Below, in pieces: positions 15,602 through 22,590 of a stretch of DNA of 49,981 nucleotides. The position numbers were made by a program, and so were the translations under genes. Source of the stretch: Phascolarctobacterium_A sp034086985 (GTDB lineage: Bacteria; Bacillota; Negativicutes; Acidaminococcales; Acidaminococcaceae); assembly GCA_034086985.1 (NCBI GenBank), contig JAXDZG010000024.1, positions 1 to 49,981 of the forward strand. Direction: 5' to 3'. The notes below the pieces were generated by a model. It saw only the letters and a program-made list of their open reading frames with translations, was not told the origin of the DNA and did not search any database. Position 1 is the stretch's first letter; each line of letters starts with the position of its first letter.

Positions 15602-16123
15602 ATGAAAAAAGTATTTAGGTCAATACTAATAGCGTTTTGTGCAGTGGGAATCATAAGTAGTGCTACAGGTGTTAAGGCAGCTTATGCTTCGCCCTATACT
15701 CCAACTCATAATGAATATATTTCCCGCGGCCAGCAAAATCTTGCCTTGTTTACAATCATGGGGGCTAAGATAAAAAAGGAAGAGCCTGCTTTAGAAGAAC
15801 AGGGAGTAACTATGTTATCCAGATATGGCCTTGTTTATCCCGGGGTAGATAAGCTTAACATCTTTGTCACGGGTGTGGGCGCTAGGGCGGCTAAGGGTTC
15901 TATAAGAATAAGAGCCTTTAATAAAGCCAAGCAGGATGGCTTGGAGATAGAAAATACATCTAAGTCCATAAAATGCCTTGATAGGGAAAAATTCAGTTTA
16001 AGCTATGTCTTTGCATTACCCACTAAAGCTAAAAGCTTAATTGTGGAGCTAAGCTATGACACTAGTTCAGCTACAGGTCAAGGCTATAGATATGTGTCAA
16101 AATACTATTTAGAGATAATCTAG
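15602..16123 (+). CDS. Secreted protein of unknown function
   Basis: 173 residues from the ATG at 15602, which has GTGGAGG six bases upstream; an in-frame ATG ten codons earlier has no ribosome site. A signal peptide (MKKVFRSILIAFCAVG...GVKAAYA) is followed by a mature part with LVYPGVDKLNIFVTGVGA, GSIRIRAFN and LIVELSYDT, suggesting a beta-sandwich. I do not recognise the family. It lies 59 bases after the two-HTH regulator with no terminator between, so it may be co-transcribed, and 18 bases before a membrane-protein gene. Confidence 0.72.
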   Translation: MKKVFRSILIAFCAVGIISSATGVKAAYASPYTPTHNEYISRGQQNLALFTIMGAKIKKEEPALEEQGVTMLSRYGLVYPGVDKLNIFVTGVGARAAKGSIRIRAFNKAKQDGLEIENTSKSIKCLDREKFSLSYVFALPTKAKSLIVELSYDTSSATGQGYRYVSKYYLEII

Positions 16124-16141
16124 GATGGGTAGGTGGATAAA

Positions 16142-16786
16142 ATGGCAGACAAGATTTATGAAAGTAAAAATATTAAGTTTTGTAATGATGGTAAATATCG
16201 TTGGGTCTATGAATTGGATATGTTAAGTAACTCTGCTATTCTTAAGGAATGCTATAGGGTTTTCCTTATTATCTGTGCTATCGTAACGGTGATTGCATTT
16301 TTTATGAACTTGGGCAACGGCTTTTTTGAAGCTGTAACCGACGCTTTGACAATAGGAGCTATTGTTACGGGTATATTCATGGTTTTAGGACTGATTGCTT
16401 ACCTTATAGTATCCTTTATGTATAGTGGCAAGTATTGTGTGCTTTTTGAGTTGGATGAAAAGGGCTTAATGCATGCACAGCAGGAGAAGCATGTTAAAAA
16501 AGCACATCTGATAGGTGCTATTACTGCTCTTACTGGTGCAGCAAGAGGTAACATTGGTGCCATCGGTACCGGTATTTTAGCTACAAGAACTGAAATGTAT
16601 TCTAATTTTACTGGAATTAAGGTTATTGAGGTAGTACCGGAATCCAATCTGATTAGGCTGAACGCTACCTTAGACAGAAATCAGGTTTATGCAGAAAAGG
16701 AAGACTTGGCTTTTGTACTGCAATATATAGTTCAGCAATGCCCGCAGGCCAAGCTTAAGGGAGACTATAAGGCTTATCTTAAATAA
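16142..16786 (+). CDS. Membrane protein of unknown function
   Basis: 214 residues. The start at 16142 is chosen for TAGGTGG six bases upstream; the GTG at 16133 lies inside that site. Two membrane helices (about 37-56 and 66-90) separate a short N-terminal part from a cytosolic C-terminal domain. This contains a Gly/Ala-rich stretch (GAITALTGAARGNIGAIGTG) and IKVIEVVPESNLIRLN, which resembles a PH-like strand pattern. The family is not recognised. It lies in the same-direction run with the secreted protein upstream and the zinc-ribbon/TPM genes downstream. Confidence 0.72.
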   Translation: MADKIYESKNIKFCNDGKYRWVYELDMLSNSAILKECYRVFLIICAIVTVIAFFMNLGNGFFEAVTDALTIGAIVTGIFMVLGLIAYLIVSFMYSGKYCVLFELDEKGLMHAQQEKHVKKAHLIGAITALTGAARGNIGAIGTGILATRTEMYSNFTGIKVIEVVPESNLIRLNATLDRNQVYAEKEDLAFVLQYIVQQCPQAKLKGDYKAYLK

Positions 16787-16883
16787 AGCTGTGCAGGAAT
16801 ACGGTTTTAAATAGTATTTACATGGTTTAAGAGAGTGTAGACTAATATGATTTTTAAATCTTGTGGAAAAAAGGAGCGTAGCA

Positions 16884-17015
16884 ATGAGTACAACTGTAAG
16901 CTATAAATGTCCAAGCTGTGGCGGTCCTTTAAAGTATGGAACTGGGAAGGCAGAGATTCAATGCGAATATTGTGATAGTATTTTTACCATAGAAGCTTTG
17001 CAGCAGGCGAATTAA
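16884..17015 (+). CDS. Zinc-ribbon small ORF, 5' part of a frameshifted TPM gene
   Basis: 43 residues, with AAGGAG eight bases before the ATG. It is a zinc ribbon: YKCPSCGGPLKYG and IQCEYCDSIF give two CxxC knuckles. It ends in ALQQAN at a TAA. In the -1 frame the text continues without a stop from 16979 into AGELRDNAKILNANEQ and the TPM domain, which otherwise lacks a start. The two pieces therefore look like one gene of about 269 codons broken by a single-base change near 16990-17010, or a site of programmed frameshifting. Confidence 0.65.
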   Translation: MSTTVSYKCPSCGGPLKYGTGKAEIQCEYCDSIFTIEALQQAN

Positions 17016-17053
17016 GAGATAACGCAAAAATATTAAATGCCAACGAACAGGCT

Positions 17054-17692
17054 GTGATAACCAGAGCTATTAATAATATTCAGGCTAAGCATAATGTGCA
17101 AATTGGTGTTTATACATCAAGAAACGTTAAATCGGAGACTGGCAAAAGTGATATGGGCCCTGGGGCAAACTATATTCAGGATAAATATTATAGCAACAAC
17201 AGCATTGTACTGGTGTTAAGCACTGGCGATCGCAAGTGGTATATTACTACCAAGGGTTCTATGATGAAGCTCTGTCCTGATGCTGGCGTAACCTATATTG
17301 AAAATAAAATGCTACCTTACTTAAAGGCTAATAAATACGCCAATGGCTTTTTGGAATATGTAAATGGTGTTAATTATATTTTGAATAATCCGGATAAGAT
17401 AAAAAAGCTTGAGAAGGAAAAAAAGCAAAAGGCAGTAATGAATTACGGCCTGATTTATGCCGGAATTCTTTTAGTATATGCTTGGCGCAGTGCTAAGAAA
17501 CGTGTTCAAAAGGCTAGGGACAATATGCGTAACGTTGAGTTTAGTACGGAGGCCTCTGACTATATGACGAACTGCTCTGTTTTGGCTAGAGAGGATGTTT
17601 ATGTAGAGACGCAAAGGGTATTCGTTAAGCATGAAAAGGAATCTAGCTCCAGTAGCTCTGGATCCCATGGTGGGCATGGCGGTAGCTATTAA
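17054..17692 (+). CDS. TPM-domain membrane protein, missing its own start
   Basis: About 212 residues as annotated from a GTG at 17054 with no ribosome site; the frame is open back to 16979, adding AGELRDNAKILNANEQ, which is the true beginning of a TPM (TLP18.3/Psb32/MOLO-1) domain. It continues with NVQIGVYTSRN and IVLVLSTGDRKWYI. One membrane helix (NYGLIYAGILLVYAW) follows, then a tail ending in a Ser run and GSHGGHGGSY, typical of this family. Unlike classical TPM proteins it has no signal peptide; the zinc ribbon upstream takes that place. Probably frameshifted. Confidence 0.68.
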   Translation: MITRAINNIQAKHNVQIGVYTSRNVKSETGKSDMGPGANYIQDKYYSNNSIVLVLSTGDRKWYITTKGSMMKLCPDAGVTYIENKMLPYLKANKYANGFLEYVNGVNYILNNPDKIKKLEKEKKQKAVMNYGLIYAGILLVYAWRSAKKRVQKARDNMRNVEFSTEASDYMTNCSVLAREDVYVETQRVFVKHEKESSSSSSGSHGGHGGSY

Positions 17693-17766
17693 AGGTGCAT
17701 TGTGAAAAAAGTAGGAAATTTGAGCGGTATATTTATGTTAAAATATATCTTATTATTAAAAAATAA

Positions 17767-17806
17767 AAACCGCGAGCGGTGTGCAAGGGCACATTACTCG
17801 CGGTTT
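17767..17806. terminator. Repeated 40-nt terminator hairpin, copy 2
   Basis: It is identical to 7951-7990 except for two A-to-G changes (second inner base and loop). The outer 10-bp stem AAACCGCGAG/CTCGCGGTTT is perfect. GTTTTAT follows on plus; on minus it is followed by TTATTTTTTAA. It closes the regulator/envelope island. Confidence 0.8.
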
Positions 17807-17815
17807 GTTTTATGG

Positions 17816-17844
17816 TTGTTCTAAGAGTTATAATGCTATATAAT
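17816..17844 (+). promoter_or_regulatory. Promoter of the MBL-fold gene
   Basis: TTGTTC (17816-17821), 17 bases, TATAAT (17839-17844), 26 bases before the start codon region. Confidence 0.6.
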
Positions 17845-17870
17845 ATAAACAAAATTGTACGGGAGGGGAA

Positions 17871-18680
17871 ATGATTATGAAATTGGTAGTGCTTGTGGAC
17901 AATAATACGTATATTGATCAATATTTTCTGGGAGAGCCGGCGCTGAGCATATACATCGAAAATGCAGGTAAAAAATATCTTTTTGATACTGGCTATAGCG
18001 ATGTGTATGTGAAGAATGCTGCTGCCATGGAGCTTAGTCTGGATGACCTTGAGGCAGTAATCATTTCCCATGGGCATAACGACCACACGGGAGGGCTGGC
18101 CTATTTCCCTAAGTCCAATACGAAACCAAAGCTTATCGCTCATCCTGGAATTATGGATGTTAAGCGAGCGGAAGGACTGGATATTTCCATTCCTGTATCT
18201 GAAGCGTTTTTGCAAGCAAGATTCACGCCAGTTTTTACCAAGGAGCCCTATTGGCTTGATGATAGCCTAGTATTTTTAGGTGAAATTCCCCGGACTAACG
18301 ACTTTGAAAATAAGGAAGCCGTGGGTGAGCTGTGCTGTGGGGAGTGCTGGCAGGGTGATTATGTGCTTGATGATTCGGCTTTGGCTTATGTAGCAGGGGA
18401 TGGCATATACGTTATCACGGGCTGCTCCCATGCAGGAATATGCAATATTGTAGAATATGCCAAAAGGGTTACGGGCAAAAGCCTTGTGAAGGGTATCATC
18501 GGTGGTTTTCATCTTTTCAGCGGCTGTTCTGAGCAGACTGTGCAAACCGTTGCGTATTTAAAAGCAAATGTGCAGGGAACTGTTTATCCCTGTCACTGCA
18601 CCAATCTTGCAGCTAAGGTAGCCTTGTATGGCAGCATGGAGCTGGCAGAGGTTGGGGTGGGCCTGCAAATCGAGTGGTGA
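17871..18680 (+). CDS. MBL-fold metallo-hydrolase
   Basis: 269 residues. It has the metallo-beta-lactamase metal motif SHGHNDHTGG near 65-74, FDTGYSD upstream, GCSHAGICNIVEYA in the middle, GGFHLFSG and a late CHCTN. This arrangement is that of the MBL subfamily annotated as 7,8-dihydropterin-6-methyl-4-(beta-D-ribofuranosyl)-aminobenzene-5'-phosphate synthase-like; true activity in bacteria is unknown. GGGAGGGG lies 4 bases from the first ATG and 10 from a second in-frame ATG at 17877, so the start may be two codons later. It has its own promoter. Confidence 0.85.
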   Translation: MIMKLVVLVDNNTYIDQYFLGEPALSIYIENAGKKYLFDTGYSDVYVKNAAAMELSLDDLEAVIISHGHNDHTGGLAYFPKSNTKPKLIAHPGIMDVKRAEGLDISIPVSEAFLQARFTPVFTKEPYWLDDSLVFLGEIPRTNDFENKEAVGELCCGECWQGDYVLDDSALAYVAGDGIYVITGCSHAGICNIVEYAKRVTGKSLVKGIIGGFHLFSGCSEQTVQTVAYLKANVQGTVYPCHCTNLAAKVALYGSMELAEVGVGLQIEW

Positions 18681-18696
18681 TTAAAGCCTACCACTC

Positions 18697-19152
18697 TTAA
18701 TAACCCAGATGCTGCAAGAGGCCATCAAGGCCTTCCATGATATCATCATAGGTAATATCAAAATCGCCCGTATACCAAGGGTCAGCGATGCTTTGCCCCT
18801 TGCGCTGGGTGTAATCTAAAAGGAGATGTACTTTGTTATCAACATCATCTCCCAAAAGACGCCTCATATTACGGATATTATTGTTGTCCATAACAAGCAG
18901 CAAATCATAATAGCGATAATCTCGAGCAGTGACTTGTCGTGCTGTTTTACCGGCTACGCTGATACTCAGCTGTGCCAATTTGTGCTTCGTGCCATAATGT
19001 ACAGGATTACCGATTTCCTCGCGGCTAGTGGCAGCGCTGGCGATTTCAAACTCACCGGCAAGGCCACGCTTGCGAACAAGATCCTTCAATAAAAACTCTG
19101 CCATGGGCGACCTGCATATATTGCCGTGGCATATGAATAGTATTTTGTGCAC
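18697..19152 (-). CDS. Low-molecular-weight protein tyrosine phosphatase
   Basis: 151 residues starting at GTG. The P-loop CHGNICRS (Cys8 nucleophile, Arg14, Ser15) lies at the N terminus and the general-acid Asp124 in DPWYTGD, both as in active LMW-PTPs. Such enzymes dephosphorylate protein tyrosine or arginine in the cytosol and often control exopolysaccharide kinases. It lies 15 bases downstream of the thioesterase gene and is probably co-transcribed. The first 36 bases are echoed in a remnant at 9876-9914. Confidence 0.9.
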   Translation of the reverse strand: MHKILFICHGNICRSPMAEFLLKDLVRKRGLAGEFEIASAATSREEIGNPVHYGTKHKLAQLSISVAGKTARQVTARDYRYYDLLLVMDNNNIRNMRRLLGDDVDNKVHLLLDYTQRKGQSIADPWYTGDFDITYDDIMEGLDGLLQHLGY

Positions 19153-19167
19153 CTTTCGAAACCTTCT

Positions 19168-19641
19168 TTACTGTTCTACCTGCTTGCTCTGCTTACGCAG
19201 GCGGTAGCGGCGTTCTCCCTCAGAGAAGGCCCTTTTTTCTTCTTCGGTTTCACACATTAAACGGGGTACAGTGGTGGGGCGTCCCTTTTTGTCCAAGGCA
19301 ATCATGGTGAAGTAAGCAGTAAGGGCACGCTTTTGTCCCTCTGTTTCCAGATCTTCTACGTCAACTGTTACGGCTACTTCCATTGAACTTTGGCCCACAT
19401 AAATTACTTGGCCGGTACAAATTAAAAGGTCACCGATGAAGATGGGCAAATGGAACTGTACTTCGTCGATTCTGGCTGTTACTACATTGGTGCGAGAATA
19501 GCGACGTGCCGTGGCATAGGCACAGGAATCCATAATTTTAATAATTTCGCCGCCGTGAATATTACCGGCAACATTGGCCTGATGGGGCATCATGACCTCG
19601 CTGATAACTATTTTACTGTCAGAAGATGCTTTTTGTTGCAT
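19168..19641 (-). CDS. Acyl-CoA thioesterase, hotdog fold (BFIT/YciA type)
   Basis: 157 residues. MMPHQANVAGNIHGGEIIKI and MDSCAYATARRYS form the family's active-site region (Asn, HGG and Asp on the central helix), followed by VDEVQF-like IDEVQFHLPIFIGD. The basic C-terminal tail (RRYRLRKQSKQ) is common in this group. It hydrolyses acyl-CoA to free acid and CoA in the cytosol. GGAGGC precedes the ATG. A minus-strand TATAAT is at 19735-19740. First gene of a two-gene operon with the phosphatase. Confidence 0.88.
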   Translation of the reverse strand: MQQKASSDSKIVISEVMMPHQANVAGNIHGGEIIKIMDSCAYATARRYSRTNVVTARIDEVQFHLPIFIGDLLICTGQVIYVGQSSMEVAVTVDVEDLETEGQKRALTAYFTMIALDKKGRPTTVPRLMCETEEEKRAFSEGERRYRLRKQSKQVEQ

Positions 19642-19918
19642 AATATGCCTCCTTTGTAATGCATTGGGGGTAAAGAAGCGGATTTTGCAATGTTTAACGC
19701 TATGTTTGGGGGGAATTATTGAGACTACATTATCATTATAACTCTTTTTTGCCGAGAGTAAAGTGAAGTTTATCTAAGATTGTTATGTCATAATTTTCTT
19801 GCGTTTACTCTTTCTGAGTTCGCAACTTTTTTTCCATGATTAAGCCTCAAAGACATGGTATTATTTAACCATGCAAAGGATAAATGATTAAATGAGTGTC
19901 ATGAGATGAGGTGTTAGC

Positions 19919-20590
19919 ATGAATTTGAAGAAAGCATTCCAGTACCAAAGATTGATTCACAACATTCAGTTAGAGATTGTTAATGACGCTATGGATGATG
20001 AGAAGTTTGAGGTGGTTGAGGAAAACCATAAGCGTTCCGAGCTTAATTTTTACTTTAATGATGCCAATAAGACCTATACAGACCAAGTGAAGTGCCGCAA
20101 GAGCAAGAATGTGCGTGGCTATGACTTCGGCAGACTGCTTAAGGTGTATGAGTATTTGACCGGCTGCCGCGTACAGCTTGCCCAAGCCATTTCCAAGGTG
20201 AAGGACGAGATGCGCATTGGCGTTGAGGGCTTGAGCTATGATGCTGCAGTGCTAAAGGCCAGCGACCTGCGCGATTTGGTAGTGCAGTGCCAGTGCTTAG
20301 GCCGCAAGGTGGAGGAAGAGTATAATAATACGGCCAGCCTGAACTTTACCCAGGGCGCCGAGAAGGTGCAGGCCACTTATACGATTACTGTTACCCACCG
20401 TCCGGACAAGGAAGTAGTAGCTAAGGCGCGCGCTGCTTACGAGCAGCTGAAGGAGGAGACCAATGATTTGAGTGATGCTATTGAAGCAGCAGCTTTAACT
20501 TGCAGGCTTCCCAAGGAGGCAGAGCCTGCCTTCCCTGTGACCGCGGACCTCGACTATGTTTATAAGCATTTGGAGGAATATGTAGGTTAA
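19919..20590 (+). CDS. Cytosolic protein of unknown function
   Basis: 223 residues without signal peptide or membrane helix. The sequence is rich in charged helices (KAFQYQRLIHNIQLEIVND, LAQAISKVKDEMRIG, ARAAYEQLKEETNDLSDAI) and probably forms coiled-coil bundles. An internal DLRDLVVQCQCLGRKVEEEY and TYTITVTHRPDK are recognisable only as lineage-specific. I do not recognise the family. GAGGTGTTAGC precedes the ATG. It stands alone. Upstream 19642-19918 holds the minus-strand -10 near 19735 and nothing else clear. Confidence 0.7.
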   Translation: MNLKKAFQYQRLIHNIQLEIVNDAMDDEKFEVVEENHKRSELNFYFNDANKTYTDQVKCRKSKNVRGYDFGRLLKVYEYLTGCRVQLAQAISKVKDEMRIGVEGLSYDAAVLKASDLRDLVVQCQCLGRKVEEEYNNTASLNFTQGAEKVQATYTITVTHRPDKEVVAKARAAYEQLKEETNDLSDAIEAAALTCRLPKEAEPAFPVTADLDYVYKHLEEYVG

Positions 20591-20912
20591 TTTACAGCTT
20601 AATAGGGTGAACAATATTGTTAGCAGCTCGTTAGAGGGTTAGGATTAATCAGATACTTGCATTGTAAGCAAAGCTATCTTTTGATGAAATCTTTTCATCC
20701 GCTAAACGAGAAAAATGGAGTAGGAAACGTCAACGTATAGAGGTGGGGGATAAAGATCGCAACCCCATAAGGCCCAAGGTGGGCCGCTCTTAAGGTAATA
20801 CTCAGTAAACCGCTAACAACAATAACCGCCAATAGCAAACTGCGATAATACGCCAACACGTTTATCTTAGTCAGCTCTAGCGGCACTAATAAATATGTAG
20901 TAGCCTTGTTAA
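20591..20912. other. Gene-free stretch, possibly an RNA or decayed gene
   Basis: No convincing gene. Two small hairpins are present: GATGAAA-TCT-TTTCATC (about 20682-20698) and GGCCCA-AGG-TGGGCC near 20770-20790. A strong plus-strand terminator follows at 20913, although no plus-strand gene ends near it. A minus-strand frame of about 63 codons (20695-20886) is hydrophobic but has no ribosome site. Confidence 0.3.
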
Positions 20913-20967
20913 TATAGAGGGCGACCCAAGCTGCGTTTGTAGCACGGTCGCCCTCTTATATTTTTTA
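20913..20967. terminator. Strong terminator hairpin
   Basis: AGAGGGCGACC (20916-20926) pairs with GGTCGCCCTCT (20946-20956), followed by TATATTTTTTATT on plus. On minus it follows the pyrophosphatase stop but lacks a good T-run, so it acts chiefly on plus. Confidence 0.75.
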
Positions 20968-22017
20968 TTGAAGCGCTTTTTGTAGCGGTGGCACAATCTG
21001 TTTCTTTCTAGAAACGGCACCTGATAGGATAATAGTGTCACTCTCTTGACCAAAGGCTTTTTGGGCCGTGGCTAAGGAGTCGTTTCCAAAGCAAAGTAGC
21101 TTGGTTGCAAAGCTGTCCAGATTTGTGAGCATCATAAAATACATATTCACGCCGAAGCTAGCAAAATTTTCCTGCATAAAGGGAACAAACTGTTTTTCTA
21201 GTGCTTCCAGCTGCTTAGGATTTGTGGATTGGAGTTGAGCGACGGCAAAGCTTTTGGCGCCAACAGTATAGGCCTTGTAATCATAGTGAGCTAATTCTAC
21301 AGGGCTGAGGCTGGAGTAAACGTTGCCGGCTTCTAGCAGCTCGTTACTATAGGCTCGCAAATTCTTTACCTTGCTTAGTTTAAGGAGCTTTTTAACAGCA
21401 CGTCTGTCGTAGTCCGTGGTGGTGGGGGATTTGAGGCCAATGGTATCCGAGCAGATAGCGGATAAAAGCAGTCCGGCTACGGGCTGAGAGATTTTTACCT
21501 TTTGGGCTTCAAATTCATAAAAAACAATGGAAGCAGTGGCACCGATGGGCTTAGCGATATAGGTGATGGGGTTTGCGTTTTTAATATCGCCCATGGTGTG
21601 GTGATCCAGCACAGCCAAAACCTTGGCTTGAGGCATGCCGGCGATGGATTGGGTATAAAGGCTGTGGTCAACTAGGACGAACTGCTTGCCCTGGGCATTA
21701 TCCATACTGTCCGGAACAGGCACGCCAAATTTTTGTAAAGCATATTTGGTTTCAGCATTGAGCTTGCCTGGCAGCACTGCCTTAGCGTCATAATCCAAAG
21801 CTTGCAGCAGGCTGGCATAAGCAATGGCGGAACAAACCGTATCCGTATCCGGTTCCTTGTGTCCCACAACGTAAATGGGTTCATTGGCATTATAATCAGT
21901 TTCGGCACTAATGTAATAGAAAGAATTGTTGGCGGCTTGGGCTGAAGGTAGCGGTGACCATAGCATTAGCCCAGCAAGAGTCAATACGCAAAGGGCTTTT
22001 GAGATTGTCTTAAGCAT
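20965..22017 (-). CDS. Exported family II inorganic pyrophosphatase-like DHH protein
   Basis: 350 residues. A Sec signal peptide (MLKTISKALCVLTLAGLMLW...SAQA) precedes a family II (PpaC/DHH) pyrophosphatase: GHKEPDTDTVCSA (metal site 1), LVDHSLYTQS, LAVLDHHTMGD (the DHH), CSDTIGLKSPT, and the C-terminal substrate motif SRKKQIVPPL. All metal and phosphate-binding residues I can recognise are present. Known family II enzymes are cytosolic, Mn-dependent and split PPi; export would place this one outside the inner membrane. GGAGGC precedes the ATG. It is divergent from a DUF1653 gene through promoter module copy 2. Confidence 0.85.
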   Translation of the reverse strand: MLKTISKALCVLTLAGLMLWSPLPSAQAANNSFYYISAETDYNANEPIYVVGHKEPDTDTVCSAIAYASLLQALDYDAKAVLPGKLNAETKYALQKFGVPVPDSMDNAQGKQFVLVDHSLYTQSIAGMPQAKVLAVLDHHTMGDIKNANPITYIAKPIGATASIVFYEFEAQKVKISQPVAGLLLSAICSDTIGLKSPTTTDYDRRAVKKLLKLSKVKNLRAYSNELLEAGNVYSSLSPVELAHYDYKAYTVGAKSFAVAQLQSTNPKQLEALEKQFVPFMQENFASFGVNMYFMMLTNLDSFATKLLCFGNDSLATAQKAFGQESDTIILSGAVSRKKQIVPPLQKALQ

Positions 22018-22055
22018 GTAAATGCCTCCTTGGAGAATGGCTACTTTTTTCTTTT

Positions 22056-22115
22056 ATTATATCATAACTTGGAGCAGGAAATGTATATGCGGAGCTGTTT
22101 TCGTGTTATAATTAA
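22056..22115. promoter_or_regulatory. Divergent promoter module, copy 2
   Basis: ATTATA (22056-22061, minus-strand -10) and TATAAT (22107-22112) span 57 bp, exactly as in copies at 3871 and 26287. The right part reads TTTTCGTGTTATAATTAAA. It serves the exported pyrophosphatase on minus and the DUF1653 gene on plus. Confidence 0.65.
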
Positions 22116-22180
22116 ATCAAGAGGAAGGCAACAAGTTTGCTATAGCTGGTGAATATTTGCATAAATGGAGTTGAAGTACA

Positions 22181-22459
22181 ATGACAAGAGAACTGCATAT
22201 TGGTGATATAGTAAAGCATTTTAAGCGGGAAACCATAGTAAATCCGGCAACAGAGTATCTTTACAGAATAATTACTTTTGCACATCATAGTGAAACGGAT
22301 GAGATGCTTGTGGTATATGAGGCTCTTTACCCGCCCTTCAAGACCTGTGCTAGACCCTATGATATGTTTATGAGCGAGGTGGATAGGGAAAAGTACCCTG
22401 ATATCAAGCAGAAGTATCGGTTTGAGGTGGTGCAGAGAGGCTATAAGGTAGCAGAATAA
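22181..22459 (+). CDS. DUF1653 protein
   Basis: 92 residues: GDIVKHFKRE at the start, YRIITFAHHSETDEMLVVYE, then a conserved run ending CARPYDMFMSEVD. This is the DUF1653 pattern of small single-domain beta-barrel-like proteins of unknown function. A weak ribosome site (GGAG at 22167) precedes the ATG. It is the first plus-strand gene after promoter module copy 2; the 131 bases to the next gene hold no terminator, so amidase copy B may be read through. Confidence 0.82.
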   Translation: MTRELHIGDIVKHFKRETIVNPATEYLYRIITFAHHSETDEMLVVYEALYPPFKTCARPYDMFMSEVDREKYPDIKQKYRFEVVQRGYKVAE

Positions 22460-22590
22460 GATGCCAGCGGCTTAGGCTAAAGGTGTGGGTTGCTAAAAGG
22501 AAGAAGAATTTGGATTGGTTGTGATGGTGCTTAACAACCTAGAACTTGGTGCACATATGGAAATAATAGTATAACCACGAGGCGCTTAGA

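Noticed and set aside
16977..16990. Programmed -1 frameshift at the T-run in the zinc-ribbon gene
   Set aside because: The T-run does not form a proper X-XXY-YYZ heptamer in the zero frame, and slipping there would destroy the conserved end of the zinc ribbon. An indel further downstream is simpler.
20695..20886. Minus-strand frame of 63 hydrophobic codons
   Set aside because: No ribosome site, no family resemblance and hairpins across the frame. Kept only as part of the gene-free stretch.
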